Assembly: GCA_040357565.1 (NCBI GenBank)
Contig: JBDODJ010000087.1
DNA length: 44,540 nt
Strand: one strand, 5' to 3'
Origin: Cercozoa sp. M6MM
Taxonomy: Eukaryota > Endomyxa: Ascetosporea
A program made the translations under genes and the position numbers. Below, in pieces: positions 31,138 to 41,569 of this stretch; positions within the stretch are counted from its first letter, which is position 1; each line of letters begins with the position of its first letter. Under the pieces are notes generated by a model. That model did no database searches. It was not told where the DNA came from and was given only the letters and a program-made list of their open reading frames with translations.

Positions 31138-31942
31138 ATGACCTCGAGCGAACTGCTTCCTCCAAAAGAAGCAACACGAAAGGCTGTCGAAAGAATCGTC
31201 ACATTTCGGCAAAAACAGGAGCGTCGCGAGCGTGCCCTTGAGTTGCCCGCGTACACGCCATCGCAACTCGCCGAGATACGTGCCCGAGTTCAAGAGTCGC
31301 GGCGTCGCTCACTGCAGCGAGTGCGCAACAAGCGCTCGCAAATCAAACGCGAACAGAGCGCTCTTCGTTTTGCTGCCGATTCTGTGGTACAGACAAGTCC
31401 ATTCGTTTTTTTTAAACTGTATTTCACTGCAGCAAAAGCGCATTGCTGACACCATTGAAGCCCAAAGGAAGATCGCCGAGCGAAGCGCTAAGTTAGCGAA
31501 ACTCGCTGCAAGCAATGCGAATTCTACAGAGGACGAAGAAAATGAAAAACAGACTCAAGGTTCGACTGGACTGCCTTCAATCAACAGCAACAATAGCAGC
31601 AACAAGCGAAAACTAGTACCAGTGAAAGCAAGCACCGCAGCACTGGCCAGCAGCCCGTCTCGGCAGAGAAGACTCAACAGAGTGTCGACAAGGCGGAACT
31701 TCGCGGACTCAACGCTGGCAAAAGAGTCCGCACACTCCATTCGGCAACAGCAAAAGGCAGAGGAAGCGAGGTATATTGAGTTCGCTCGCGAGGTCAATGG
31801 TAAAGCTCAAATACGGCAAGAATTAATGCGGGGTCAGTCAACTCGATGGCGTGCAATTGTCAATATTAGATGTCTTTCGCGCAATCGACGCTGTGCTGTT
31901 CCAGGCGCATTTACAACACCTCGTCGCTTTGAAGGTCATTGA
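31138..31942 (+). CDS. Small basic coiled-coil protein, family not recognised
   Basis: Starts at ATG 31138 (MTSSELLPPKEATRKAVERI). The sequence is dominated by Arg, Lys, Gln, Glu and Ala in long predicted helices: IVTFRQKQERRERALEL, LAEIRARVQESRRRSLQRV. After a phase-0 intron come QKRIADTIEAQRKIAERSAK and then LAKLAASNANS. A Ser/Asn-rich linker (INSNNSSNKRKLV) and a further helix SIRQQQKAEEARYIEFAREV follow. The end is unclear: using the GTCAGT donor the last exon reads GAFTTPRRFEGH with TGA at 31940-31942, while a phase-0 join would give AHLQHLVALKVIDEPHVK with TAG at 31959-31961. It is head-to-head with KAP3, so a role in cilia or microtubules is possible but only an inference. Confidence 0.55.
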
Positions 31943-32114
31943 TGAACCGCATGTGAAGTAGCACACTCGAACAATTCTCGCCGCTCAAGTTTCTTTCCCC
32001 TCGTTTCTCCAATACACAATACCGGCAGTTTACTGGCGAACACAAACTGCAGAAACCGCCTTAGTTACCGTCTAAGCTACTTGAGTGTATTTAGTTCTAT
32101 TGTGGCAGTGGTCG

Positions 32115-34290
32115 ATGACTGCAAACACGGTGCGTTATCGGGTGTTGGTCTGTCTGGAGTGCGCGTGCAAACAATTACTACTGCTAGACAGGTGGCGGTC
32201 ATTGGAGGCGGCGTTATCGGCCTTAGTGTATGGACTGCCACCCCTTGTCTCTGTTGGTATTTGGAAGGTTTAAGTTTAACAGGTCGCAAGGGCAGTGGCG
32301 AAACGCTTCCCTGCAACGCAAGTGCTACTCCTCGAAAGACGCTCGCGATGCGGCATGGAGACTTCGTCACGTTCGTCGGAAGTGATTCATGCAGGAATCT
32401 ACTACAAGCCTGTATGTCGTCTTTTTGATTGTATCCGCGTTTCCCTGGGCGTTTCTCAGTGTGGTTCGTCGATTTAATTAACTGGCAGGGAAGTTTGAAG
32501 GCTAAAATGTGCGTCAAAGGAATGCACATGCTTTACGGTGTTTTAGCTCTTTGTGCTTATATCTTTATTACATTTTAACTTTTACCCCCCCCCGCCCCCC
32601 CCCGCCTTCAAAAAGACAGATCTGTGCGAGCGAGAAAACATTCCGTTTCGCAAAAGCGGAAAACTGCTGATGGCATGGCTACCGGAGCAAGTTGAGGTTT
32701 TACCCCACCCCTTACCCTTTTTGCCAAGTTTTAACCCCCTTTACTCTTCCTTAGGAAGCACACCAATTGTTGGAGCGTGCGAAAGCGAACGGCACTCCGG
32801 GAATTCGAATCGTCAAAGGACGCGAATTGCAGCGGCTCATGTGGCAGCAAGGTTCACCCCCCCCCCCCCCCCCCCCCCCCGACCCCTTTGCCCCTCCCCT
32901 TTGCCCCTCTTCCCTTTACCCGTTATCCCGTCTTTACCCAAGAGTAGACATTGGCACGGAGGAGACGAATAATTCCTCGACGGTGGCACTGTGGTCACCG
33001 GCGACTGGAGTGATCTGTTCGCACTCACTGGTGCAGTCACTGGAGGCACGTGCGCAACGACAGGGCGTGCATCTACAGTGTCGCACGCAGGTCAAGGCAG
33101 TCACCAGGAAGGCAGTAGAGGGGAGTAAACCGCAACTCACGCTCGCTCTTGTTGAGGACATTGACGATAACCAGGTATGCCTGGAGGGGTGGTAAAGGGT
33201 AGATATCGGAATTTAGGGGGGGAAGGGGTTGAGGGTAAGAGTATAGTTAAATGGGAAAAGTTAGGGGGGATAAAGGAGAGTAGAGTTAAAGGAGGTATAG
33301 CTCGATGTGTGCAGCCAGTGAGCCAAGTGGCGACACAAGAAATCACGAGCACCGTTGATGTCGATTATGTCATTGTAGGGCTGTTTTACCCCCCTGCCCC
33401 CTTTAGTCCCCCCCCCCCCTACCCTAAACCATTTGTCCCGACCCTTCTCTTTTAGAACTGCGCTGGACTCGAAAGTGCGCGCGTTGCCGCTTTCAACGAT
33501 CCTGACTGTAGCACATTTGACCCCCGTTTACCTCCTACCCTGTTTCCCTTGTTTACTCCCCTTTACCACCTTTATCCCATTTCTCCCCTTTACCACCTTT
33601 ATCCCATTTCTCCCCTTTACCCCCCCCCCCCAGGCGAGTACAGAATCCTGCCACGGAAGGGCGTCTGGGCGACTCCGCGAAACGGCGACACGTGTCGCTT
33701 TCCATCGCCGCTGGTGTACCCTGTGCCAGTGCAGGGCGGCAACTCTCTGGGTGCGCACACGTGCTGGCATCCGCGTGGACAGCTGCGACTGGGACCACTG
33801 GATGTACCGGTCGACTCAATCTGCACGGACCAGGGACAGTACGACTATAGACTAATGGAGGTCTATCGAACTGGCCTCTCGCAGGCACTGCTGCCGCTCT
33901 TTGGCGGTCGACTTGAGGTACCGAGGGGGTAAAGGGTGGGGAGGGGTGGGATAAAGGTTTAACTCTCTAAGTGTAGGAGGAGTTGCAGCCAGAGAATCTC
34001 ACACTCGACATGGCTGGACTGCATCCGTAGTTTATCCCCCCTACTCCACTTCATCCCCTTTACCGTTTTCCTATTAGGTCAACGGCACCGTTGGGACAGA
34101 GCAGCGATTTCATCGTACAGTACGATGGTCGTGGCATGGTGATTTCAACTTGGTTACTGACGCCCTGTGTTGATGACTGACTGTTCTGCTGTGACGTTAG
34201 ATCAACCTGGTCGGCATCGACTCACCCGGACTAACCTCGTGCTTGGCTCTCGGAGAGCACACGGCCCAACTGTTGGCGCAACTGCAGTAA
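32115..34290 (+). CDS. L2HGDH: L-2-hydroxyglutarate dehydrogenase-like FAD-dependent oxidoreductase
   Basis: It oxidises L-2-hydroxyglutarate, a damaging by-product of central metabolism, to 2-oxoglutarate; in most eukaryotes it acts in mitochondria. The FAD-binding Rossmann motif is VAVIGGGVIGLS, with the acidic end of strand 2 in VLLLERRSRCGMETSSRS. The family signature SSEVIHAGIYYKP follows, then SLKAKMCVKGMHMLYDLCER, ENIPFRKSGKLLMAW, ATGVICSHSLVQSLEARA and the second FAD strand VIxNCAGLESARVA. The catalytic-side segment GEYRILPRKG and YPVPVQGGNSLGAHTCWHP match. The C-terminus INLVGIDSPGLTSCLALGEH is close to the LhgO-type end. The ATG at 32115 gives only MTANT before the FAD domain, so a targeting peptide is not evident; a longer frame lacks an ATG. 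About 11 introns, several C-rich. TAA is at 34288-34290. Confidence 0.92.
32857..32880 (+). repeat. Poly-C run in intron
   Basis: A run of 24 C just after the GTTCA donor of an L2HGDH-like intron. It is the sense-strand counterpart of the G runs seen on the plus strand in the leftward genes. Confidence 0.95.
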
Positions 34291-34562
34291 CGTCACTTCG
34301 ACAAATAGATAATTAAATAAAAATAAATAAATAAAACGCTGCGAAGCAAGCCATGCTGCTGTGACCCACAACTTATCTCAGAGCACTCACACAACCGTAC
34401 AGAGCATTCAACTTCTTGAGGCGATCAACGGTTTTTGCCGGTGGATGGGCTGATGGATCATCACCTTCCATCACCTTCGACAGTATCGATTGTGCAGGAC
34501 AGCACGTATACCTCAAGCCACTGCCGTGCAGTGCACTCACTGTACTGTACTGTAGTTCCAGC
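34291..34562. other. Short intergenic region
   Basis: 272 bases between the L2HGDH-like stop and the BRCT gene start. AATAAATAAATAAA at about 34318-34333 is a good polyadenylation region for the upstream gene. The minus strand holds a 63-codon frame starting with ATG, of doubtful meaning. Confidence 0.5.
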
Positions 34563-36528
34563 ATGTCCGCAATCGAAGACAGAAAGGTGAGCCCACACGT
34601 TCTTGCTTTTTTTTTGCCATGGCGGGAACCACTTCGTGATGCTTACCGTGTAGGTGTTCTCCGGATATCGCTTCAACCTCGTTGGAAAGCCACAGCAGCG
34701 GTATACGATAAAACGGGTTGGAATTCCATTTCCAATAAACTGTATATTTTGTCTTGTCTCTGCAGCAACAATGAGCTGGTGCATCAAAAGCAGCTAGCCC
34801 AGTTGATCAAACAACATGGCGGCGAAGTCAAGGCCACGCTGTCGCGGCGCTGCCATTTTTTGGTACCAACGTCCATAGATTGAGCTTTTCCCTCCCGTCT
34901 GTAAACTTACATGGTCTGTAGGTTTATGGCAATGGCGACGCCGTCAGCAAGCGCATCGCTAAAGCGAAAGAATTCGGTGTCAAATGCTACCCGACCTCGT
35001 GTGTTCGCTTTCTTACTGTGCGTGTGTGCGTGTGTGTGTGTGCGTGTGTGTGTGTGCGTGTGTGTGTGCGTGTGTGTGTGTTAATTCGCGACGAACAACT
35101 CGCAGGTTCGTATATGATTCGATTCGCGACGGAAAACTCGCTAACGCCGAGGTGATGTCTGATGCGGAAGATCTTTCTGCTGTCGCGCTTCCTTGCGACG
35201 AAGACTCTTCTCGGTACCGTCATTCATCGCTGTTGCTTCGTTGCTCCTTGAAATGTAAACCTTTCAGCACCTCGGAACTTCCACTGCGACAAGATCTCAC
35301 AATCGTGATTCTCGGCAAATTCCGGGACCTAGACATGCAACAAGACGAGCTCATTGAAGAGCTCATGCGCGCTGGTGCCAAGATGGCACGAGTGAGTAAG
35401 TACATGAGCACAAAAACCGATGTTTTGGTACATTTTTTCGCTCTTGCCGGCTGACCAAACTGTATACTTACAGTACCAACACAATTGGGTTTGCTCAATT
35501 GTGTACTGCTCACTCAGGTCGTTGGTAGTGACGATGTTGAAAATCGAAAGGCTTTTAAAAAGGCGACAAGTTTAGGCAAACCGATCGTCACGGAGGCGTA
35601 TGTTCATTTTCTGGCATATAATAGTTCATTTACTGTCTAAAACTTACACTTCTGAATCTTGTAGTTGGGCTCGCGAGTTCCTTGCCACGAAGGGTCGGCC
35701 TGAGGCTCCTTCCGTCTTTGACTTTCCGTTCCGTCGCATTGACACGTGACTGACTTTCCAAAGTTCTCGAAACCGGTCAGTGTCTGCCTGAGTTGTGTGT
35801 CCCTGTAGCGATTCGTGCCGTGAGACACACGACTCGCCGAAGCTAGAGGCAGAACAGGTAGCTCTATTGTTTGCTTCACACACCACATAACTCATGATAT
35901 GCTGCAGCAACTGCACGAGCGTGCGGCCGAGATAAAGACGCTGAAAGTGGCCATCACCGGAGAGCCTCCGTAAGACACTTTGCGTTATAAGTTTCAGTCA
36001 CCCCATTTCATTGTAACTGAATAGAATGTCACTCGATGCGCTCCGCAATGGACTGCGCCATATTGGCGTCACTCTGATCGACGCTCTTGACGACGAGTGT
36101 GACGCATTGGTATTAGCATTTCTATTTTGGTTACACCGTTTGAGTTTCCCTGGATATTTTTTAAATGAATTATACTGTGACATGAGTTGTTCTTGCAGCT
36201 TTGCGGAAAGAACATGGGCTTCAACAGCATCTTCGACAGCATCATTGCCGGACAAATTGCGGAAGATCGTAAAATCCCGCTGGTTGACGCTAGGTATCGA
36301 CTTTTCTTGGTTACGCGTATACTGTACAAATTGTGAATTCTTAGCTGGTCGAGTGATTCAATCGACGCAGGACATGCTCTGCCGTTCGTGAACTACATTG
36401 ATGCCTCAACATGCAACGATTCGCACTTATCTACGGGTCTAGAGACGGGGTATCGTACATGTTATCTTCATCCGCCAGCAGGCAGGGGCTTGGCGGTGTC
36501 AAAGGTGTTTCATAGTTTCTATGTGTAG
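34563..36528 (+). CDS. Triple-BRCT-domain protein, PARP1-type BRCT repeats
   Basis: BRCT domains bind phosphoproteins or DNA ends in repair. The first reads VFSGYRFNLVGKPQQR, QLAQLIKQHGGEVKATLSRR and HFLVVYGNGDAVSKRIAKAK, then FVYDSIRDGK. The second is the best: LTIVILGKFRDLDM, LIEELMRAGAKMA, TDVLV, GSDDVENRKAFKKATSLGKP and IVTEAWAREFLATKG, with the diagnostic Trp. A Glu-rich linker (SPKLEAEQQLHERAAEIKTL) leads to a third (LKVAITGEPPMSLDALRNGL, GVTLIDALDDECDALLCG, GFNSIFDSIIAGQIAEDR, KIPLVDASW), which lacks a clear glycine-rich turn. No catalytic domain is seen. The ATG is at 34563. Apparent stops between the domains vanish with in-phase introns. The 3' end is uncertain: the open frame after the third BRCT runs to TAG at 36526-36528 through unconvincing sequence, so the true stop may differ. 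Confidence 0.8.
35017..35080. repeat. GT/GC alternating tract in BRCT gene intron
   Basis: GTGTGTGC-type units repeated over about 64 bases in an intron, strictly alternating purine and pyrimidine. Confidence 0.93.
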
Positions 36529-37212
36529 GTGCGATGTAAACCTTAGCGGTGAAACACTGGGGGCTAGTGCAGCTACCACTGCGGCAAACTAAACGAGATG
36601 ATCAGTGTTGTTGTTGCCGAATCTGGCGTCCGTTCCCCACCCGCGCGTTTTCGCGAGTGGGTATACACGAGGCGGATCACTCCACCGAACGGAACTGTAT
36701 CGCGCGATATGTACTACCAATCGTCGACGGGTGCATTATGCATGAAGCTTGGACTTTGTCAAACCCCTGTCGTGTGGCTCGGGTTTTTGGTTGCGCAAAT
36801 GGCGTTGGTGGCGAGGTTCTGAGCGGGCGTTTCATCTAACTGTCGAGATTAGGGACGATATTTTCGTGCGGACCCACCGACACCAGTGAACTGCCTCAAC
36901 GAAGGCATCCCATATCACATGCAGTGTTCATTTTGTTAGCGAAGTTTCGTCGATTTTCGATATTTGTAGCCACGCTTACGTCATGCGAACGAATGAGGAC
37001 CCAAAAGCTGCTTTGAAGCACCATCTGTGTTTGTTAGGGTTTTGAGGTACCAATGGGCACTAGCCGCGGGAAGCAATGCGATGTTTTGCAAACAACAAGA
37101 GCTCAGCCTCAAAATAATGACCTCCCGTTTGTGTTGGCAGGGAAAGTTTACTGCGTCCGTCTGGGACGAAAGCCGCTAAAATTACTGTACCAAAGTTTCG
37201 CGAGTCACCAAG
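36529..37212. other. Intergenic region upstream of endoplasmin
   Basis: 684 bases between the proposed BRCT stop and the GRP94 start. A 74-codon frame with an ATG at 36598-36822 (MISVVVAESGVRSPPARF onward) has no recognised homology or splice pattern. GRP94 promoter elements are expected here. No RNA gene was recognised. Confidence 0.5.
37050..37068 (+). promoter_or_regulatory. ERSE-like box upstream of GRP94
   Basis: CCAAT, then nine bases, then CCGCG. The animal ER-stress element is CCAAT-N9-CCACG, so there is one mismatch. It lies about 145 bases before the GRP94 ATG. A TGACGTGG string, the core of the XBP1-type UPR element, also lies in GRP94 intron 1 near 37299-37308. Both could be chance, and this organism may use different factors. 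Confidence 0.2.
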
Positions 37213-40200
37213 ATGAAGCTGCTGCTGTCAGTGCTTGTGTTGGCCGCCGCTGCAATGCACGGTACATACACCTTTTCGTGAGTATAAAACGACGTGACAT
37301 GACGTGGGCTTCATAGGTGCCTCGGCCGAGTCGACTGAGGTTGGCACTGCCGCCGAACTTGGCGTCGACATGGTGGACCTGCCGAACGGCGAGACCTTCA
37401 AGTTCGAGAGGTACCCACATTACGACCAAATACCATGAAGCACAACTGCAAACTTTTTATTTATTCTTTTGCGTTTTTCTTTGCTTTATTCTTTGCTTTT
37501 GTTCAGTGAGACGCAGCGCATGCTTCAGATTCTTGTGCACTCGCTGTACTCCAAGAGGTATCTCCGAATTTTCACTTGCCTATGCTGCGGTGGTATTGCT
37601 CTTGACGTTAATTCCGGTTTGCAGAGACGTGTTCCTGCGCGAGTTGATCTCGAATGCGAACGATGCGCTAGCCAAGCTGCGTCATGCCGCTCTCACCGAC
37701 AGTTCTGTTCTCGAGGTACCCTTCTGCGCATTTTCCCCGTCCAATCACAGCAGCACAACTGTTTTGTAGGCTGATAGCAACCTCGAGATTCGTGTCTCTT
37801 TTGACAAGGAGAACAACACGGTTACCATTCGTGATACCGGGTATGCTTCACCCTTTGAACTCTTAAACAGCGATGTTTTATGGAAGCGTGTCTGAAAATT
37901 CAGTTGTGGTATGACGAAGGAAGAGTTGGTCAAGAACCTTGGCACTCTTGCGTACTCGGTGAGTTCATTTGCTTTGAGAAGCTGATAGGTTTCTTTGATC
38001 TGTTGCGACTGCAGGCCACGGCCAAGTTCGCCGAGGAGCTCGAGAATGCCGAGAACGCTGGTACCGTTGCCCTGTTTCCGGTGATTTCAGCGCGGAGGCT
38101 GAAAGATATCACTGTTGCTCATTTTTCTCAGAGGCCGCTGCCAGTCAGATTGGTCAGTTCGGTGTCGGCTTTTACTCTGCCTTCTTGGTATGTTCAGGTC
38201 TTGCTTTTTGTGGGAGTTCATTACTGGTTTGTCCTTCCAGGTGGCCGATTCTGTCGTGGTCAACTCTGTCTCCTACAAGGATGGTAACCTTGTGCTTCTG
38301 GGTTATAGGGAATGATTGTGCAGCAGTTGATTGAGGGTGTTTTTGCAGACACGCAGCATACCTGGGTGTCCAACGCCGACGGCACTTTTAAGGTGGCCGA
38401 GACGGAGAACACGCTGGGTCGCGGTACCGAAATTGTGCTGAAGCTGAAGGTATCTCTATTGCCACTCCCTTCTCTTGTATCCTTGACCCGTATATTTCGA
38501 CAGGAGCGCGATCAGGAGTTCCTCGATGCCGATTTGCTCGAGAAGACTGTAGCTTTCATTTTTGTCATTTTTGTAGTTGTACTTAAACCTAATGTCTGTG
38601 TGTGAGAACAGGTCAAGCACTACTCGGAGTTTGTCGAGTTCCCGGTGCAGCTGCAGGTGGAAGAACAGGTAGCCACTTTCACTTGCATTAACGGAGTGCT
38701 AACTCGATCTGCTTTGGGGTCTGCTCAGGTCGAAGTGGAGGTGCCTGAGGAGACCGAGGGCGAGGACGAAGAGGCCGAGGAGAAGACCAAGACTGTCACC
38801 GAGACGCAGCTGGTACCGGCTCTTTCTTTCCTCCCTACCCCTCCGTACCTCATACCCTCCCCTCCCCGTTTGAGCAGAAGTGGCGCCGTGTCAACTCGCA
38901 AGCCCCGGTGTGGCGCCGTCAACCGGACGAAATCTCGGATGTAGCCATGTTCTAACCCCCCAACCCCACCCATTTATATCAACATTTGCAGGAGGACTAC
39001 GCGCAATTCTTCCGCTCAATCTCGGGTGGGTTTTCTTTTTTTGTGTGGGATGTCCGTGTTTTGGAATGTGCCTTTATGCAGGCGGCACGAGCGCTGGCGA
39101 GCCCGCCATGCGCACGCACTTCAAGACGGTAGCCTCTTTACTCCCCATCTTTTATCCTCCGAGGCATCGTTGTGTATGCATGGGTTGTGTATGTGTGCAG
39201 GAGGGTCAGACCGCCATCACGGGTCTCCTGTTTGTGCCGGACAAGGCGCCGATGGGCATGTACGATAACTACTACTCCAAGAAGAGCAGCGTGCGCCTCT
39301 ACGTCCGTCGTGTTCTCCTCAACGACGAGTTCGGTACTCACTGCACATTACTTGGGCCAGTAGGATGTACCTTGTTTGTCTTTGTAGAGGACTTGCTGCC
39401 ACGCTACCTGTCGTTCGTGCGGTATCTCCTATTGTGTGTCCCTTCTGGTGTACATGCACGTGTATACAATGGGTGTCCCTGCAGGGGCGTGGTCGATGCC
39501 GATGACTTGCCGATCAATGTGAACCGTGAGACGCTCCAGGAATCCAAGGTGATGCGTGTCATCTCGCGCAAGCTCACGCGCAAGGCTCTCGACATGCTCA
39601 AGCGCCTCGCTCAGGAGGAGATTGGTAGCGTTGCTTCCTTGTACACATGTGTATTTGTACCCCCCCCCCCCCGACAGACGAGCTGTCGCCGCCAGAGCAG
39701 GAGGAAGGTGAGGAGGAATCCGAGGCCTCCGATGAAGAGGAGGAGAAGGAGGTCAAGACGCCGCAGAAGCGTTACACCAAGTTCTTCAAGGAGTTCGGCA
39801 AGTCCGTCAAGCTTGGTGTCATGGTACTGACTCCACCTACTTAAGCGTGAGGAGGTCTATGTAGTATATTTTGTGTGCTGCAGGAGGACCAGGCCAACCG
39901 CAAGCGACTCTTGCCGCTGCTGCGTTTCCAGACCACCACGTCGGATGGCGAACTCGTCTCGCTCGACTCCTACGTCGAGCGTATGAAGGTACTCCGCACG
40001 ATTGCTTAGTTGTACTTCTCTGGTATTGTACTTCTCTGGTATTGCTTAATGTTTGCTGTGCAGGAGAACCAAAAGGACATCTACTTCATCGCCGATCAGT
40101 CGATCGAGCAGCTGGAGGGCTCGCCCTTCCTGGATCGCTTCCGCGCACTCGGTCTCGAGGTTCTGTACGCCACGGATCCTCTCGACGAGTACGTCTTCCA

Positions 40201-41349
40201 GCAGGTAGTCTTGCCTGCCAAATCTTGATGCGTCTATGTGGGTGTACGCGCTGTCTTTCTGAACAGGTGACTGAGTACGACGGCCATCGCATCGTGTCGA
40301 TCACGAAGGAAGGACTCAAGCTTCCTTCCGTTGCTGAGGGTGTGTCTGTCTTTCCTGTCTTGACGTTGGGCTGATATGGAGCGCGTCTGTGCAGACCTCA
40401 AGCCGCGTCTGGAGAAGTTCCAGTCCAACAAGCAGGAGGGTACTCTTTCTGTATGCTTATCTGGTTGGTGTGTCTATGTGTGTCTGGTCGTATAGAACTC
40501 AAGCCGCTGTGCGACTGGATGAAGGAGCTGTTCAGTGGCCAGGTGGACAAGGTCGAAGTTGGCTTCGATCTGGTCGACGCACCTGCCGCTGTGGTCACTG
40601 CTCAGTGGGGTATCTCTCTCTCTCTTTCTCTTTCTCGTTCTCTCTACTCGTCCTTCTGTTGACTCACCTGGTGTGTGCAACAGGCTGGTCGGCCAACATG
40701 GCGCGTATCGCTCAGGCTCAGGCCTTTGGCGGCGAGGTACTGGTTGTGACTTCTGTACAATGTATCAGCATACGGGTGGTGGTGTGTTTTAGGCGCAGCA
40801 GTGGATGATGCCGCGCAAGACGCTGCAGCTCAACTGGCGTCACCCAGTCGTGACGCAACTGGCCGAGATCTACAGGTACTCTTGCCTTCTCTCCGTGTTT
40901 GTATCGTGACGCTGGTATGTGCCTTAGTGAAAACAACAAGGAAGCTGAGTCGATGGCGAACCTGCTGCTCGATGCTGCACTTGTGGTATTTTCTGCTGTG
41001 CTGTCATCCTTCTTTCAGTGGCAGACCAGAACTGCTTTTTGTTGTAGTCTTCTGGCTTCACGCATGAGGCTCCTGCCAAGTTTGCTTCACGCATCTACGA
41101 GGTACACCTGCTGTAACCACCTCAGTGTTTGTTATTACATGTGCCCTCTGCAGGTGCTGCAACTCGGTCTGAAGCTGCCGCTCGACGCTGGTTTGCTCGC
41201 TGAGCCCGATTTGGTATTAGAGTTTTCAGCTAGATTCCTGTCGACTGTCATATTGCCATCCTTTGATGCAGGCCAGCATGCCCGAGCTGGACGAGCCGGA
41301 GGAGGAAGAGGAGGACGAGAACGACGAGGAGGATCACATGGAGCTTTAA
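37213..41349 (+). CDS. HSP90B1: Endoplasmin, GRP94 (ER-lumen HSP90)
   Basis: An ATP-dependent chaperone of the ER lumen that folds secreted and membrane proteins. The signal peptide MKLLLSVLVLAAAAMHGASA starts at ATG 37213, with intron 1 at 37262-37316. The N-domain shows FLRELISNANDALAK (catalytic Glu, ATP-site Asn), DTGCGMTKEEL and GQFGVGFYSAFLVADSV. A charged linker follows (EEQVEVEVPEETEGEDEEAEE). The middle domain has the usual VVDADDLPINVNRETLQES. A second acidic insert (EEGEEESEASDEEEEKE) precedes YTKFFKEFGKSVKLGV, as in GRP94 rather than cytosolic HSP90. The C-domain reads ANMARIAQAQAFGG and MPRKTLQLNWRHPVV. The protein ends EEDHMEL, so the last four residues, HMEL, form a KDEL-type retrieval signal, then TAA at 41347. 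About 20 introns. One oddity: the ATP-lid motif has Cys where DTGIGMT or DTGVGMT is usual. Confidence 0.98.
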
Positions 41350-41569
41350 GCACATTGTGTGCGGTGCATGTGGCGTCGGGCCGGGGGTACAACCGTACCC
41401 CTTCCCTCTGAGGCATACCCGTGTAGTAAAGAAAGTTACAAGTAGTACGTGTACAATGGCGAACGGAAATTTTAGATCAATGAGCTTTTCCGTTCATTTC
41501 CTTCGCTTGCCGTGCGCATGCGCATGAGTCTGTCACATTCGTCCGTCGAAGTATGCGTTGTACGAGCAT
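41350..41569. other. Short intergenic region downstream of GRP94
   Basis: 220 bases with no recognised exon. It must hold the GRP94 3' end and the 5' leader of the next gene. A GTACAACCGTACCC string follows the stop closely; meaning unknown. Confidence 0.45.

Noticed and set aside
35740-35880. Stop after the second BRCT domain (RRIDT then TGA)
   Set aside because: A GTGACT donor and CCTGTAG acceptor remove it in phase and lead into the Glu-rich linker and third BRCT.
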